From the NCBI GenBank assembly GCA_012064385.1, contig QRDG01000473.1, positions 2,319,028 through 2,383,027 on the forward strand: a DNA stretch of 64,000 nt, given 5' to 3'. A program made the position numbers and the translations under genes. The notes beneath the pieces are model-generated. The model searched no databases. It was not told where the DNA came from and worked only from the letters and a program-made list of their open reading frames with translations. This DNA comes from Puccinellia tenuiflora. Taxonomy: Eukaryota > Streptophyta > Magnoliopsida > Poales > Poaceae. This document shows, one piece after another, positions 31,864 through 44,657 of the stretch; within the stretch, counting starts at the first letter, position 1, and every line of letters begins with the position of its first letter.

Positions 31864-34800
31864 CTAGCAAAAGTGCCCGTGCGTTGCAACGGCTCTAAAA
31901 TATCAGTACATTTTTATAACCATGGAAATCAATGTGTTTACTTTTGATTTTTGTTTTAAACTACGTGAAATAGGGTTCGTTGATGATCATGAGATTCACG
32001 TGACATGCGGCAGGGGCGATTGTATGTAAGATCGCGCTAGTACTACTTTGTTAGGGGAAATCCTCCGTCTTGATGGCTTCATGCCCTTATGCAAGAACTT
32101 CATGTGCAGGTAGTGGGACAATGTCTTCCGACAAGCGCGACCACGATTGCGTCTCCCCTTCCAAAAACTCCACCCTCCTCAACTTGTGCGCGAGGTGGGC
32201 GTACGAAATTGATTGGGATACATGATTATGATCATATGTATACTACTGTTTTCAAGATGTAGAAGATCTATTTACAAATTAAACTCTGTTTTGTATTAAT
32301 ATTGGTTATTGGATTTAGTATTTTTGTACGGGTTAATTCACTTTAATAATCTTAGGAGAATCATCCCTCCAAGTACTAAGCTCCCTAGAATTCCTCTCCT
32401 CTCCTTGCTCCACATGTTCTCCAATGGAAAAGCAACACCACTCTATGGTAGACCCCACTCAGGTTCACACCTCTCGAATATTAAAATTGAGCTTGAAAAA
32501 AAAATTGTTGGACATATACACATTTTCGGTAAAAAAATGATATTCCCAGCCACAAAAAAAATAATGGTTATGAAAAAGGAAAAAAGAACTCCATTTTCTC
32601 TCGAATGTCTTTTTTGTGTAGCTCAAAATAAAAAAATACAAACTTTCTAGATTACGTACACCGTTGTATGCTTTATTTATTTATTTTTGAAAACTTGACA
32701 TGTTGTTTAGGTTTTATAAGAAGATGCGGTGATTTAGTAGCTAATGGCACTTTCTGACAACTCTCTCACTTATCGTTTCTCTGCCGTCAACAACCACCAT
32801 AGCGTCATGCAGCCTGTGCCACGCGATACCATTTATCTCCCTCCGCTTTTCTCGAGCCGTATTCTATAAAAAACATCCGTTCTTAAACAAATTTTCCCCG
32901 TCTGTCCGCACACACCTATGGCGCCGTCAAGACCATAGAACTACATGGCACATCCGCTCCCTATGTCGCGCCTCAAGTCCACTGTCAACTTGCACGTCAT
33001 GTCCGCTCCCCGCACATGCATATTTTTGTGGCCGCACAACGCCGGTGAGCTGAAAGACTTCCTACATCCCTCGCAGTAGTTGCACGTGAGCACCCATGTC
33101 GTCTCTCCCATCGGTCGCCGCTGTCGTTGATGCAGCTAGTGGTGCTCGACTCGCTGGTGGTGGAAGCTACGGTTAAGACCGTGAGTGACAAGTCGATGGT
33201 GAGTGGGGATGGAAGTATGAGTTAGGCGCATCGTTGTTGGATGCCACCTAATTACTAGTGAAAGATCATGTGGGTATTTATCTGTAAACCTTTTTCTCTG
33301 CATTATGTTTGCTTATCTCTCACTTGTATTCAGAGAATGAGCAATATTATGTAAGCAATTGCATGTGTGTATTTTGTAGATAGTTGGATGCATACACTGA
33401 AAATGACCTATGTGTCTCTAGCCTCAAGTCCATTGTAAACATGCACATCACGTGCGCTCCCCACAGATGCACATTCTGGTGGCCGCCCAACGCTAGTGGC
33501 TGAAAGACTTCCTACATCCCTCGTAGTAGTTACACGTGAACACCCATGTCATCTCTCCCATCGGCAGCCGTTGTTGCTGGTGCAGTTAATGGTGCTCGAC
33601 TCGCTGGTGATGACAGCTACGATTGAGACCGTGAGCGACAAGTCGATGGTGAGTGGGAATGGAAGGATGAGGTAGACGCGTCGTTTGTTGGATGCCACCC
33701 AAGTACTAACGAAAGATCATGTGGGTATTTATCTGCGAACCTTTTCTCTGCATTATGTTTGCTTATCTCTCACTTGTATTCAGAGAACAAACCAGTTTAT
33801 GAAATCAATTGCATATGTGTATTTTGTAGATAGTTGCATACACTGAAAATGACCTATGTGTGTCTATCCTCGGTGTCAGTCATTAGAGTGCAGAAAAGTC
33901 ACGACAGATGAGTGTACAATGATAAAATAGAATGTGTGTTGAGCGTGTAGCGAACATGATAGACTATATGTTGAGAAATGACCATTCCTGCAATTAGATA
34001 TATATTCAAAATTGTTAGTGGTATTCATGCATTTTATATATTTTTATTTTATGTATATGAATCCGGTGCACAGATTAAAATGGCATGTAAACCGTTTAAA
34101 ATTTTACTTTTGCTAAGTTTTTTGCTGCATTATTTACTATTTATCGATGGAATGTTTCTTTGTTTTTATATAGTATTGATTGTACTCGATGCAATTGGTT
34201 TAAGTATGTCAAGACATAATTGCGCCAACTATTACTGATTTGAGAGAATTTATGTCAGAAAAGTCTACTTAGTTTCATTATAATAAAATCAATGACTTTG
34301 ACTGTAGGACCTCGAGTAATCACATCTTGCTAATCTATTTCTCGAGTCTGTAATGTTCATCATATCGTACATTGTACATTGTCTACAGATTGTCGAAACT
34401 TTGTTCAATTTTTTGTTGTTGAAATCTTCATACAACATCTACACAATTTAACTTTCATGACATTTCATAATTATGATTGAATTCTGATTGTCTAACTAAG
34501 TATCTGCAGAGTTTAATCTTTTTATGTGGGGTTATCTTCTCTCTGTTGAGTGATGTATTCCTAAATCTTGCAGCGACTGAGTGATCGTGTTGCAAGGGTA
34601 CATTTTTTTTCCATTATTACTACTCCTTACTATTTTTTTAGGTATGTTTCGCTAAAATAACTATTTGTTCATCTATCATTGGTCGTACTAGAGTGGACGC
34701 GGCAACGCGCGTTTTTCCTTCTAGTTAACAAAGATTGCACACATGCTTCAAATTTGGCTGACGATAAAAATACAAATAAATATATTACAAATTACTACTC

Positions 34801-35840
34801 CCTCCATTTGACTATGTACAGTCCTCAGTCTATTGCGTGAATCAAGAGTTGCCAAATTTCCACTCTATAACCTCACCAATAAGAAATTAGTTTAAGAGAG
34901 TTGTAACATGTCATTCAGTCAAGGGTGTAGCACGATAGTTTTCCATTAAACTTCTCTCATATTAAGCGTTCCTTGGTCTGTGCACATGGTGGTGCTCAAT
35001 GAGGACGTCATATATACTCTTGTTCTCTTTCGGGTGTACTGTGTAGAAGTAGGACGTACAGCTATTAGCATTATTATACTACTCTGGCAGGAGCAAAAGA
35101 GCAGCAACAGCTCCTCATCCCCTCCCTCGCCACTCGTTACTTTTCAGCAGCCGCTTGCTGCCTTCTTCGTACTGTCTCCATTGCGGCGGTCAGAACGGGG
35201 AGCTGGTCCTCGTCCGGAAGCCCCATATGCTCCTCGTCCGTGAGCCACCTCTACCCTCCGCAGGTGCGGCGTCGGCCCCCTCGCCCCTCCCCAAGCCAGA
35301 CGCCCCTCAGCCACTCCCCATCCCAGGTGCAGCGCCCCTCGGCCCCTCCATTCTCAGGTGTGGCGCCGGCGCCATGGTGAGACAACGACGGACATATCCG
35401 GCACCACGACATGCTGCAGTCCTGCATCCGTGCTTCGATCGACGTTGGGGCATCTCGTCCGCCGCCCAACCTGGTACTCCTTCGCCGCCGAATCTGCTCG
35501 CCGCTGCAGCGATCCTTTCTTCTCGCACGATTCCAGCCCTCCAACGAGCCCAACCAGTATCCTTCCGGGAAGAGGGCCACGGCCATGCTCCCCACGGGCG
35601 GAAATCACGCTTCCATCCGCTTCCCTCCCTCTACCTCCGGTCTCACGCAGAGTAGTTCCGCTCGGGAGGAGGGGATCGATGGGGCAGAGGAGAAACAAAA
35701 GAGGAGCAAACCGGTACAGTGGTAATTTTGTAGTAGTAAAGAGATTTGGTGGGAGGGTAAAACGGTAAAAATTAGACGGACGAACCAAAGAAGGCTGGAC
35801 GAACCAAAGAAGGCTTATTGCCTTTATTATTAGGTATAGA
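31864..35840 (-). mobile_element. Helitron inserted in the MITE
   Basis: On the minus strand it begins TCTATACCTAATAATAAAGG (35840) and ends in a hairpin (CCGT...ACGG) followed by GCACTTTTGCTAG (31864). The flanking bases are A and T, the expected AT insertion site, and joining the flanks gives a continuous MITE. No Rep/helicase gene is present, so it is non-autonomous. It contains a 451-bp tandem duplication, a GC-rich exon-like part at about 35080-35700, and what looks like another Helitron 3' end at 34688. Confidence 0.7.
32971..33871. repeat. 451-bp tandem duplication inside the Helitron
   Basis: CCTCAAGTCC at 32971 recurs at 33422. The two copies stay alignable to about 33871, sharing e.g. 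CTGAAAGACTTCCTACATCC and GATCATGTGGGTATTTATCT. Copies differ by scattered substitutions and short indels. Confidence 0.9.
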
Positions 35841-36071
35841 TTCACTTGTCATGGCCGGTGGAATCCTATGAGCATAGGATCAAGACGCAGGAATTTTCCA
35901 TGAGGTATGAGCTCATGTTAGATTTTCCATAAAAATGCACTACAAAGTTCCTACAGGAATAATTCTTACAGGTTACAATCCTGTGAATCAAACACTATCA
36001 GAAGGAATAATTCCACAGGATCCAAATCCTATAAATTTCCTTTGAAAATCCTGTGAATCAAAGAGGCCTAA

Positions 36072-36830
36072 GTGATATTCAAGAGAAAATGATTCTAGAA
36101 AGATTTCCTTTGGTCTAATCATCGTAACAAAAAGCGACCACAGGTCCACAACATAGTAGTAAAATAAATAACGATGTACAAGTTCGACACATTTGGCTTT
36201 ATTAAATCAGCTCAACATAGCATGGCTTCACAAAAAAAGGTAAAACATTGAGTAGAGATTTCTTACACCCGGGCTCAGTGCTCCAACTATTTATTTTTTA
36301 AATCTAAATATATATTTCAATGCTTTAAAAAAAATCTGAAAAAATTATGCATGTTCTCGATAATGTATCCTATAGACATGCAAAATCACAATGCGAAATA
36401 CTTTTTATTCTTACGTACACAAAAATGTCAAATTTGCAGATATGATTATAGTTAACATTGCATACTTTCAAATCTCCAAATTTTATTATTTTTGTGTAGA
36501 TTATAATGTAAATACTTTTGCATTGAGATTTTGTGCGCTTGTATACACCATTGAGAATATGTATGATTTTTTTTCAGTTTTTTTGAAAATTTGAAGTACG
36601 TAGTATTTTTTTTATGTATGGATGAGCTCGGGAGAAAGAAAAAAACGTTTTCCGTAAAATATTGGGATAATTGGGAAATGGGAACAGAGGGAGTACGTGA
36701 AAAGCGAAAGTTCTAAGAAAACCCGAAAAATAAAGAAATTTGGGACCGGCCGTACGGGAGCCCAGCACGACTGTGTTCGCAAGGTGAGCTCACTCGAAGC
36801 AGTGCCAGAGCCCAGAGCGGCGGCTCTAAA
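36072..36830. other. Upstream region of the PPR gene
   Basis: No gene. About 36265-36640 may be a MITE: it opens with ACACCCGGGCTCAGTG and closes with GATGAGCTCGGGAGAA, weakly inverted complements, with an AT-rich centre. A Stowaway-like end (GGAACAGAGGGAGTA) lies at about 36680-36695. Bases from about 36740 become GC-rich and probably include the 5' leader of the PPR gene. Confidence 0.4.
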
Positions 36831-38321
36831 ATGCCGCCGCCTACCGCCGGCCTTCTCTCCGGCCTCCTTCGGCGTTGCGCCGCCGCCAAGGCACTACCCG
36901 CAGGGGCGCAGCTCCACGCGCAGGCTCTCGTTGGTGGCCACCTCCCCCAGGCCACTCTCGAGACCGACCTGGTCCTGCTGTATTGTCGCTGCGCCACGCT
37001 CCCGCGCGCCCGCAAGGTGTTCGACGCGATGCTTTCTCCGTCCATGCACGCCTACAACATCCTCATCGCCGCCTCCCCACCTCGGTCAGCTCTCGAACTT
37101 CTCTCTAGTCTCCTTGCCGCCGGGTTCCGCCCTGATCGCTATGCTATCCCCGCGGCTTTCCGGGCCTGCGCCGAGCTCCATGATCAGCATCTTGGTGCCA
37201 CGCTCCACGGGTTTGCCGTCCAGCTAGGGTTTCTTGCCAACGTTGTTGTCTCCAGTGCACTTCTGGACATGTATGCTAAGGCTGGTCTCCTGGTCGATGC
37301 GGCCAGGGTGTTCGACGAGATGCCGGAGAGAGACTCAGTTGTGTGGAATTGCATGGTTACCGCTTATTCAAGGGCCGGGATGGCAGCGGAAACCCTGGAG
37401 CTCTTCAGGAGAGCTCAGGTGGAGGCGGTGAACATGGTGAGAGATCTGCGGGCCGTGCCGAGCGTGCTGAGTATCTGTGGAAGGGAAGGGGAACTGATGA
37501 AGGGGAGAGAAGTACATGGTAGGATGGTCCGATGCCTCGCGTCCGATTCGGATGTCCCAATCGGAAACGCGTTGATCGACATGTATGCAAAGTGTGGACA
37601 TGTCGACGCGTCGCAAGCGGTGTTTGCAGGAATGCAGGAGAGGAATGTGGTGAGCTGGTCAACACTGATATCTTGCTATGGTGTCCATGGCAAGGGAAAA
37701 GAGGCATTGAGAGTCTACAAGACAATGGTGTCTGAGAGAGTGAAGCCAAATTGCATCACCTTCACGTCGATTCTTTCGAGTTGCAGCCACTCAGGGCTCG
37801 TGACTGACGGCCGGATGATCTTTGAGTCCATGAGTAGGTTTCATGGTGTAGAGCCCACTACTGAGCACTATGCATGTATGGTTGATCTCTTGGGGCGTGC
37901 TGGAGACATTGAAGAAGCTATAAGGTTTATAAATAAGATGCCTATGGAACCTTGTGCTAGTGTATGGGGAGCTCTACTCTCCGCTTGCGCCATGCACAAT
38001 AATGTCGATGTTGGAGAAATTGTAGCCTATAGGCTGTTTGAGTTAGAAGAAGGCAATGCTAGTAATTATATCACTCTCTGTGGAATTTATGATGCAGTTG
38101 GTCAGCCTAATGATGTTGCAGGATTGAGATCAAGGATGAAGGAACTTGGCATGGTGAAGACACCTGGGTGCAGCTGGGTTGATGTGAAGGGAAGAGCTCA
38201 TGCCTTTTACCAAGGGAGCATCCCACGTTATTTGAGGAGACAAATGCTTCAGATTTTAGATCGGTTACTCAAGGATATGGGAAATTCAGAATCTGAAGAT
38301 GAGCATGCATACCCACATTAG
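36831..38321 (+). CDS. PLS-class pentatricopeptide repeat protein with E/E+ tail
   Basis: Intronless 496-aa protein. Helical-repeat units run from about residue 20 to 390, with the spacing of P, L and S motifs (e.g. NVVVSSALLDMYAKAG, IGNALIDMYAKCGHVD, NVVSWSTLISCYGVHG, PTTEHYACMVDLLGRAG), followed by an E domain and a short E+ region (GCSWVDVKGRAHAF), with no DYW deaminase domain. Proteins of this type bind organelle RNA, mostly to guide C-to-U editing in mitochondria or plastids, recruiting a DYW partner in trans. The first ~450 bp are strongly GC-rich and then GC falls, a typical grass gene gradient. The start is the first ATG, after AAA. No obvious truncation, but with only about ten repeats it is short for the class. 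The target RNA cannot be read from the sequence. Confidence 0.93.
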   Translation: MPPPTAGLLSGLLRRCAAAKALPAGAQLHAQALVGGHLPQATLETDLVLLYCRCATLPRARKVFDAMLSPSMHAYNILIAASPPRSALELLSSLLAAGFRPDRYAIPAAFRACAELHDQHLGATLHGFAVQLGFLANVVVSSALLDMYAKAGLLVDAARVFDEMPERDSVVWNCMVTAYSRAGMAAETLELFRRAQVEAVNMVRDLRAVPSVLSICGREGELMKGREVHGRMVRCLASDSDVPIGNALIDMYAKCGHVDASQAVFAGMQERNVVSWSTLISCYGVHGKGKEALRVYKTMVSERVKPNCITFTSILSSCSHSGLVTDGRMIFESMSRFHGVEPTTEHYACMVDLLGRAGDIEEAIRFINKMPMEPCASVWGALLSACAMHNNVDVGEIVAYRLFELEEGNASNYITLCGIYDAVGQPNDVAGLRSRMKELGMVKTPGCSWVDVKGRAHAFYQGSIPRYLRRQMLQILDRLLKDMGNSESEDEHAYPH

Positions 38322-39751
38322 CAGCCAAATTAGCACTGAAGTTTTCTCGAAAAAAAGTTTGTATGCACAAGTCATGTACTTCCGCAATCGAATTTGCTTG
38401 AGGAGAAATCATGGTTCACATGAGAATTGTTATTTACCATGGCAAGTAAGGAATTCTGCTCAATGTGGAGATTCGTGTCCTTGAATATTTCTATGGCGAA
38501 TGCCTGGACAATATTCTGCAAAAACGAAGTGGCACTTAGGTGAGAATGACACTGGTTCTTCAGTTTGAGGATCTACGCTGAAGTGAGCAAGTGACTTCAA
38601 CAATTGTACTACACATGTCTGACCCCATCTGATTGTTTGACACATCGAATCAAATCAAGTGTTTCTGAAATATGCGGTAAACGCAAATGAAATTTGTTCG
38701 TATCTCCAAAGAAGGTAATTCCCAATCATAAATTTCGGTCCAAAGTGCAAGGAATGAGCTGCGATGCAAGAAAAATTGCAACTGGAAAGAATGAGCTATT
38801 TGCTTGATTTACCTACTTTGAAGCTTAAAAGGCATCTAAACTGAAGGTAAAATGGCGCTCCCTTTTCATGGGTTTGAATGATTGTTGGAAACTTGGAATG
38901 CTACAGTCTGCACTGAATCCAGGGCCACCTCACAGAACATATGGACATCACAAATAGGCGGTATTTTATGGTACACAAAGCAGGTAAATGACAGTACAAA
39001 GAGAAGCACCTCATGTTGACAAAAAAAACAGCCAATACTGTAGGAGACAGCAAGCATAATTATTAGACCCATAGACAGTAGCAAGAAAGAATTAACTTGG
39101 ATTCAACTCGATGGAGGCAGTAACCATTTTAAACAAACTTCAGATGCTGCTCAGATGAAAGGCGATGAACTGATCATTCCATCCTTGGATTGCGTTACAA
39201 CATTGCCTGTAACGACCAGGAAGGAATTGGTACAGACACCAACAGAAGTTGTGCAGAGTGTTATTTTTTCAAAGCGGACACACCAGTTTTTGTGCCTGGT
39301 TATGTGATTAGCAGCAAAATTGTAAGCTAATCATGGTCCATGTGCTCAGCTAAAAAAGTTCATGTACTCGATGATCCAATTATCACAACTTCTCTTTGTC
39401 TCTGATTATGGACAGAGAAATGAAGAAACTTTCCCACTTATTAATGCACCTCATTGCTTTGAGCCTTTGACCATGGTTGTACTCACTCGGTTGATTGACC
39501 AGTCATACAAAAATAGAGGTACTACTGTATATACCTTGTAAACTTTCAGTGTAGTTGAAGGGTGTGTCAATCATGATCAGGCATTAATAAAGACAGTAGT
39601 TTGGCTACACACAGAAATTTATTATGATACTGGTATGTTTAGCACTCTGTGCTCCAGTCCAAATGAAGATACAACTTTATTGTTTCCATCAAAATTAACA
39701 TTGGAGAGCACGGTTATAATCATGATGGTAATATTTTGTCACCCTACTATA
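38322..39751. other. Downstream of PPR gene, no further gene seen
   Basis: Probably contains the 3' UTR of the PPR gene in its first part. Only short chance ORFs. No transposon ends recognised. Confidence 0.5.
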
Positions 39752-39763
39752 AAATTGCTACAG

Positions 39764-40357
39764 GAGTTGTGTCCGAGCTATAGGAGTTGTGTCGGGAGTC
39801 GACTCCTCCCTTGTCGATGATGCACCCGGGGGTGGACTCTCTTGGGTCCTCCGCCATGACTTCCATGCCTCGGGTGCTCGAGCCCCAACAACCGCTTGTC
39901 TCCATTGACATCGAGGTCCTCTTTGCAAAAGAGCTTTGTGACCTTCTCGTCAGTTTAGAGGCGGCTAGCCCTGGATATGGCAAAGAGATTGCTTGCCTCT
40001 TGTCGAGGAAGGATCCGGGTAGCAAAGTCATGAAGGTAAAGGAGTATCTCAGGAGCAAATGTAGGAAGAGTGGTGCCACCAGGAAGGCTTCCGCAGCTGC
40101 TTGATGAATGGTTCATATGTCCGAGATCTTCGTTCTTGTGTTTTCAGTGGGTTTTTCTATGTGTTTTGGTGTGTCGAGCGCTCGCGCTTGTAGCACGTTG
40201 AGAGAGTTGTAGGCGATGGGAGACTTGCATGCTTTAGGAATAGTCCTGCATGAGGTTTTGTTGTAACGGTTTTCGCCCGGTTTTTCGTTAATTAACCGGC
40301 CAATTCTCTTCTGCTTAATTAATAGATTGGGCCAAAGCTTTTGCCCCCGTTTTAAAA
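39764..40357 (+). mobile_element. 5'-truncated LINE 3' fragment with target duplication
   Basis: Flanked by AAATTGCTACAG at 39752-39763 and again at 40359-40370 directly after a short A-run, the signature of target-primed reverse transcription. The 3' part contains TTCGTTAATTAACCGGCCAA and a CTTAATTAATAGATTGG block, as in other grass LINE tails and as at 46515-46580. An open frame of about 105 codons (39787-40104) ends in a basic tail (KVKEYLRSKCRKSG) and is probably the C-terminus of a LINE protein; I cannot place it in a domain family. Confidence 0.8.
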
Positions 40358-40370
40358 AAAATTGCTACAG

Positions 40371-41259
40371 TAAACCGTCCAGATTCACTTCATGACAACA
40401 ATTTGGGACTGCCCAAGAACAACAAGATCGTTTTTTATAGACGCAAGAAAAATATTGTTACTGCCAGCTTTTGGCCTTTGAGGAGGAAGGAGACGTCCAG
40501 CCTCCAACAAGGGCAGCTGCTATGTTGGTGAGTGCTTTCCCCAGGTCTTAAACTGTTATTACAATGCATACTTTATTCCTTCCTATGCAGATTAGCCTGA
40601 ATACTTTACTCTTGATGCAGTTCTACTCTTTGGATCCTGTTTCTTGCACACTGTTCGAGCAGAATTTGTTCAGAAAACAACTCTGATTAAGGTAAGGAAC
40701 TGCCCCTGCCGACCAGCACTGCCGGTACTTGAGCTCAGCATAGCATGGGTCCAGGTGACTTTAGTACAAGTTTGTTGCATTGTCTCAAGTAAAAAAGGAT
40801 GAAGGTATTCAATTAGTTTTTTTTTAGAAGAACGCCAACAAATAATACCAGCATTCCATTAGCAACAAGGATTTGAATGAAGTACAAGAAGAATCATGTC
40901 ACTTAACCGGCAACATTTTTATGTAACGAACCTCTTAGCATTCATTTGGAGTGGACCGATGAAATAATTCAGACAATAGTTACAACTTACAACTGCATAT
41001 TGCAGAGCATCTGCCAAACTAACTCACAGACATAATAACTTGTACAATTTGCTCTGTGTTCCAGACTTCCCGGAACGCACTCTGATAACCCAGATAAAAG
41101 GGCGATAAAGAACACACTCGCTAGCATTTCTTTCTGCTCTTTTATAGAATAAATAACTTATTGATCATCTAAATACATCCTTGAGAACACATCTACTGTA
41201 GCAAGACTGACAAATCCTAAGCTATCTTTTTATATCTCAGCTGCTTTTGTAGATTACCC
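40371..41259. other. Intergenic between LINE and carboxypeptidase gene
   Basis: No gene seen. The part nearest 41259 would include the 3' UTR of the minus-strand carboxypeptidase gene. Confidence 0.5.
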
Positions 41260-44200
41260 TTAACCAATGGGTGGATTGGTCGTGTTTGGGAGCCTCTGTC
41301 CAAGCACAAACGATCCAAATAGTCCGAGAGCTCGGTCTGGCTGCGCAAATGGCACCATGTGAGACGCGCCCCGGACTGTTGCAAAGGTCAGCAGATTGCC
41401 ATACTCTGTTACCCAGCCTCCAACCTTGAAAATCAAAGGGCAACATATGTTTCATTGATCAGACAACTTTTCAAAGGTTTGCGTTCATGCTTTTATATCA
41501 GATAATTGACAATCGTAATTAAACTTATACTAATAGCATAGAAGTATACCTGGCCCTTGCGGAACCAAGTACTATATGGAACCGTGACACGCAACCCCAT
41601 TGTATGAGCTAGCTCTCGCACAAGGGTTCGGGAGCCCAAGAGGGGCACCACGGAGTCTTGATCGCCGCTGAACATTAATTGATATTGTCATAAAAATATT
41701 CACATTGATGAAACAAATTATCTGAAATGCATATGAAAAAGTTACACACCTGAATACCCAAACTGGTATCTTGTGTTCCACGATTCTCTGAAGCAAAGGC
41801 AAGATGTCGATGTTGCCATCCTTACTGGTGTAATTCAGCACACTGACACATGATTTTAATGATCCGTGTGAGTTTCAGTTGCAAAGATGACCAGTTCATT
41901 AACTCCTACTCTCTCGTTGTTGCAGATGTTTACTAAACGGACCAACAAATGTAAAATAGAAGGCAGAAATAACAGTAGAAGCACTTACTCACTGCACATG
42001 CTCCAGCCATAAGGTAGATGTGTTCTGTTAGCATGAAGAGCGTGCTGTACTTCTGGAAGGCTGAAGTAGAAGTACCTTTCATATGACATGCAAACATCCA
42101 CTCCTACGCTCATTTTGGTCACCTAAGTTGCACATTAGACTAGTTACGCCAGAGGAATGAAAGATTCTGAAGTAAAATGTCGTGTACCATGAGGAGCAAT
42201 CATACATATTTTCGCAACCGTAGCTCCTGGGTCACAATTGATGGGTAACAGACATCGAGAATAACATCATAGTTGTTGACATAATCCCCAACTATAGCAT
42301 TCGCCTCTGCAATGGCCTGATTGCACGACTTGCTCTCGTTGTGGGGGTCACTGAAGGTGTAATCCTCAAAGTCACAACCCTTGTTTATGGCCAGAAATAT
42401 TTCGTCCGAGATCATACCATGAGACCAGAAGTACTCATATGTTGCAGGGACATCCCTGTCAAGCTTGAGTAGAGGATTCCCGATCTACGCAAGGTAATCT
42501 CTTAGTTAATAAATAGCAAGTAGAACAGAGTTGATTCAAGAGACTACAAGCCTATGTTTGACTACTTACAGCAACTCCCTTGATATTGAACTTAAAACCC
42601 TTTGATTTCTCGTTATGCGTGAGAAGAACGTCGGTGAGTTGCGGTATATAATGCCCTGCATTTTTTATAGTACAAAATTAATCACCATAGAAGAGTGATG
42701 ATTGAAACATGGATTCATAAAGTAGAACCTGAAATACTTTCTGACCTGCATAGCTCTCTCCAGAAAGAAATAAGCTTCTTGATCTGTACTCAGGAAACTT
42801 CTTATACCATCCCAGCATAAATTTGTACATATCATCAGCTGCATAGTTGAAGAAAAAACTGTTAGTTCGCCATGTTCAGGCTAACCAGCTTGGCGTGTGA
42901 TGTCCACAAGATGGCGACAATTTTACCTGTCCGCTCATCTCCAGTATTGTAGTCTGATGAAGTGTTGGAGTAGGACCATCCAACTCCAGCGGGCGATTCG
43001 ACAAATAGAAGATTGGACACTGCAAACACAAGTCCACACAACAAGAATTATAGTAAGATCTAGTACAGCTTTCTTCCACTGAAACAAATGATGGGTGAGA
43101 CGGTAACCAAAAGCTCAACCTTTATTCCATGACTTCTTGTTTAATCTTAGCCCTCTGCCATCTCCTCTCGGATAAAACGGGCCGAGCTCCGTAAACGCGC
43201 CGCCTCCAACCGAAGAACAGCCAGGACCTAAAGATCAGATGGGATATGACTATAGTCAGTGAAATTTGGCAGCAACCCAAATTTAGCAATCACATTTCCT
43301 TTTGTAGTACCGAGATCTTTATGCACAACATAATGTAGCTGGGTACTGTTACATCAAAGAAGCATTATTTTCTGTATGTGAATGAAGACATGGAGATGAC
43401 ACCAAATGATGCCTCGCAAGTTTTTAAAATCCTATTGACCACAACACACAAAGCGCCAATGAAGCAAGAATCCAGGGGAACATGGTGACCTCAAAGATAC
43501 CATGTCTATACTTGATTTTTTAAAGTTATTTTTTCTGGGCAGGTGTGGAGCAGATGAGGATTGACGCATAGGAGGAAGTTGTCTGTGTTGCCAGTTCAGG
43601 AAACACGGGCTGTCATCATAGGACCCATGGTGGATGAACAAACACTGAACGACAAAAGATAAGGGAAAAAACTACTGGAGCATGAGAAGCACATGGTGTG
43701 GCAGATTAACTTCACAGCTCCAGTCAGGTCAGTAATGGAACATATTTTTTCCGCAAAATAAATCAATAATGAAACAGTTTCATTAGACAGGACACTTCCA
43801 AACGTAGGGAACTCGAAATAATATCTACCCCTAGAAAGTATTGGGATCCAAACATGAAAAAAGAACTCAAAAGGTACCAACCAACAAAATCCAGATGAAC
43901 CATCTCACGGACGCCTATAATATAATAATAAAATGCATAAATATTCAAGAGAGTAACAGATTATATTAAAAAAAAGATAGTAACAGATCAGCTCCTGCAG
44001 CATCCTAATTCCCAACCTAATCTACCATGCACATGGAAGACGCAGATTTCTATCACACAGACACAGTAGTGCGTGGCAGTATGCCATTCTTGTCTCTGGA
44101 ATCCAGCGACAATATCCTTAGATGCAAACTTTAAAAGAAAAACACCACTTGAAACAAACCAAAACAAAACAAGAACGACTTCAAAAAAACCCAACGCTGC

Positions 44201-44567
44201 TCAACAAACTGGCCAAAGAAACGCTCGAGCCTCGAGAAATCAGAACGAGGCAGTCGAAGAACAGAGCACGCTGCTGCAGAGAAGAGAAGCGGCGGCCGGC
44301 GGCAGTATGTATGTACGGACCTCCGTTGAGCCAGAGCGTGAGCGGCTTGCCGGCGGCGCCGTCCTGCGCCTCGACGAAGTAGTAGAAGAGGCTCCTGCCG
44401 GCCTTGTCGTCCACGTCCACGTACCCGGCGAACTGCCTGAACCCCACCACGGGCTGCCCGGGCAGCCGGCTCACCAAATCTTCCTCCGGGAAGCCGACCA
44501 CGCAGCTGCTCACGACCCAGCCGACCATCGCCGCCGCCAGCGCTGCGGCTCGCCAGGAAACCGCCAT
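41260..44567 (-). CDS. Serine carboxypeptidase-like protein (S10 family)
   Basis: Ten coding exons on the minus strand: 44321-44567, 43120-43227, 42927-43019, 42746-42838, 42570-42655, 42206-42484, 41989-42122, 41750-41842, 41550-41667 and 41260-41424, all with GT-AG introns and matching phases, giving 471 aa and a TAA stop. The N-terminus is a signal peptide (about residues 1-25). The oxyanion-hole motif is WLNGGPGCSS, the nucleophile is Ser178 in GESYAG, the Asp lies in SGDQDSVVP (380-382) and the His is 439 in GASHMVPFAQP. The family cleaves C-terminal residues, or in some plant members transfers acyl groups, in the vacuole or secretory path; sequence features fit the group II carboxypeptidases. 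ATG at 44567 was chosen over 44591 because it directly opens the signal peptide. All catalytic residues are intact. Confidence 0.95.
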
Positions 44568-44657
44568 TGTCGCGAGAACCCCGAGAACCACCGGAATTTG
44601 GGAGCGTGGGAGCAGCGGAGGAAGGTGGGTTGGGTTCTTGACTGGAGAGTTTGGGGG

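Larger units (their letters stand above)
31810..36068. mobile_element. Tourist-type MITE (~280 bp) split by a Helitron
   Basis: The left part (31810-31863) starts GGCCTCCTTTGATTCTCAGG. The right part (35841-36068) ends with the inverted complement, GGCCTCTTTGATTCACAGG. TAA target duplications are at 31807-31809 and 36069-36071. Without the Helitron the element is about 282 bp, a normal MITE size. It abuts the Harbinger element at 29036-31805: their TTA and TAA target sites overlap in a single TTAA. Confidence 0.8.

Noticed and set aside
35155..35655. 166-codon plus-strand ORF in the Helitron
   Set aside because: Open in several frames on both strands because of GC-rich, stop-poor sequence; no domain recognised.
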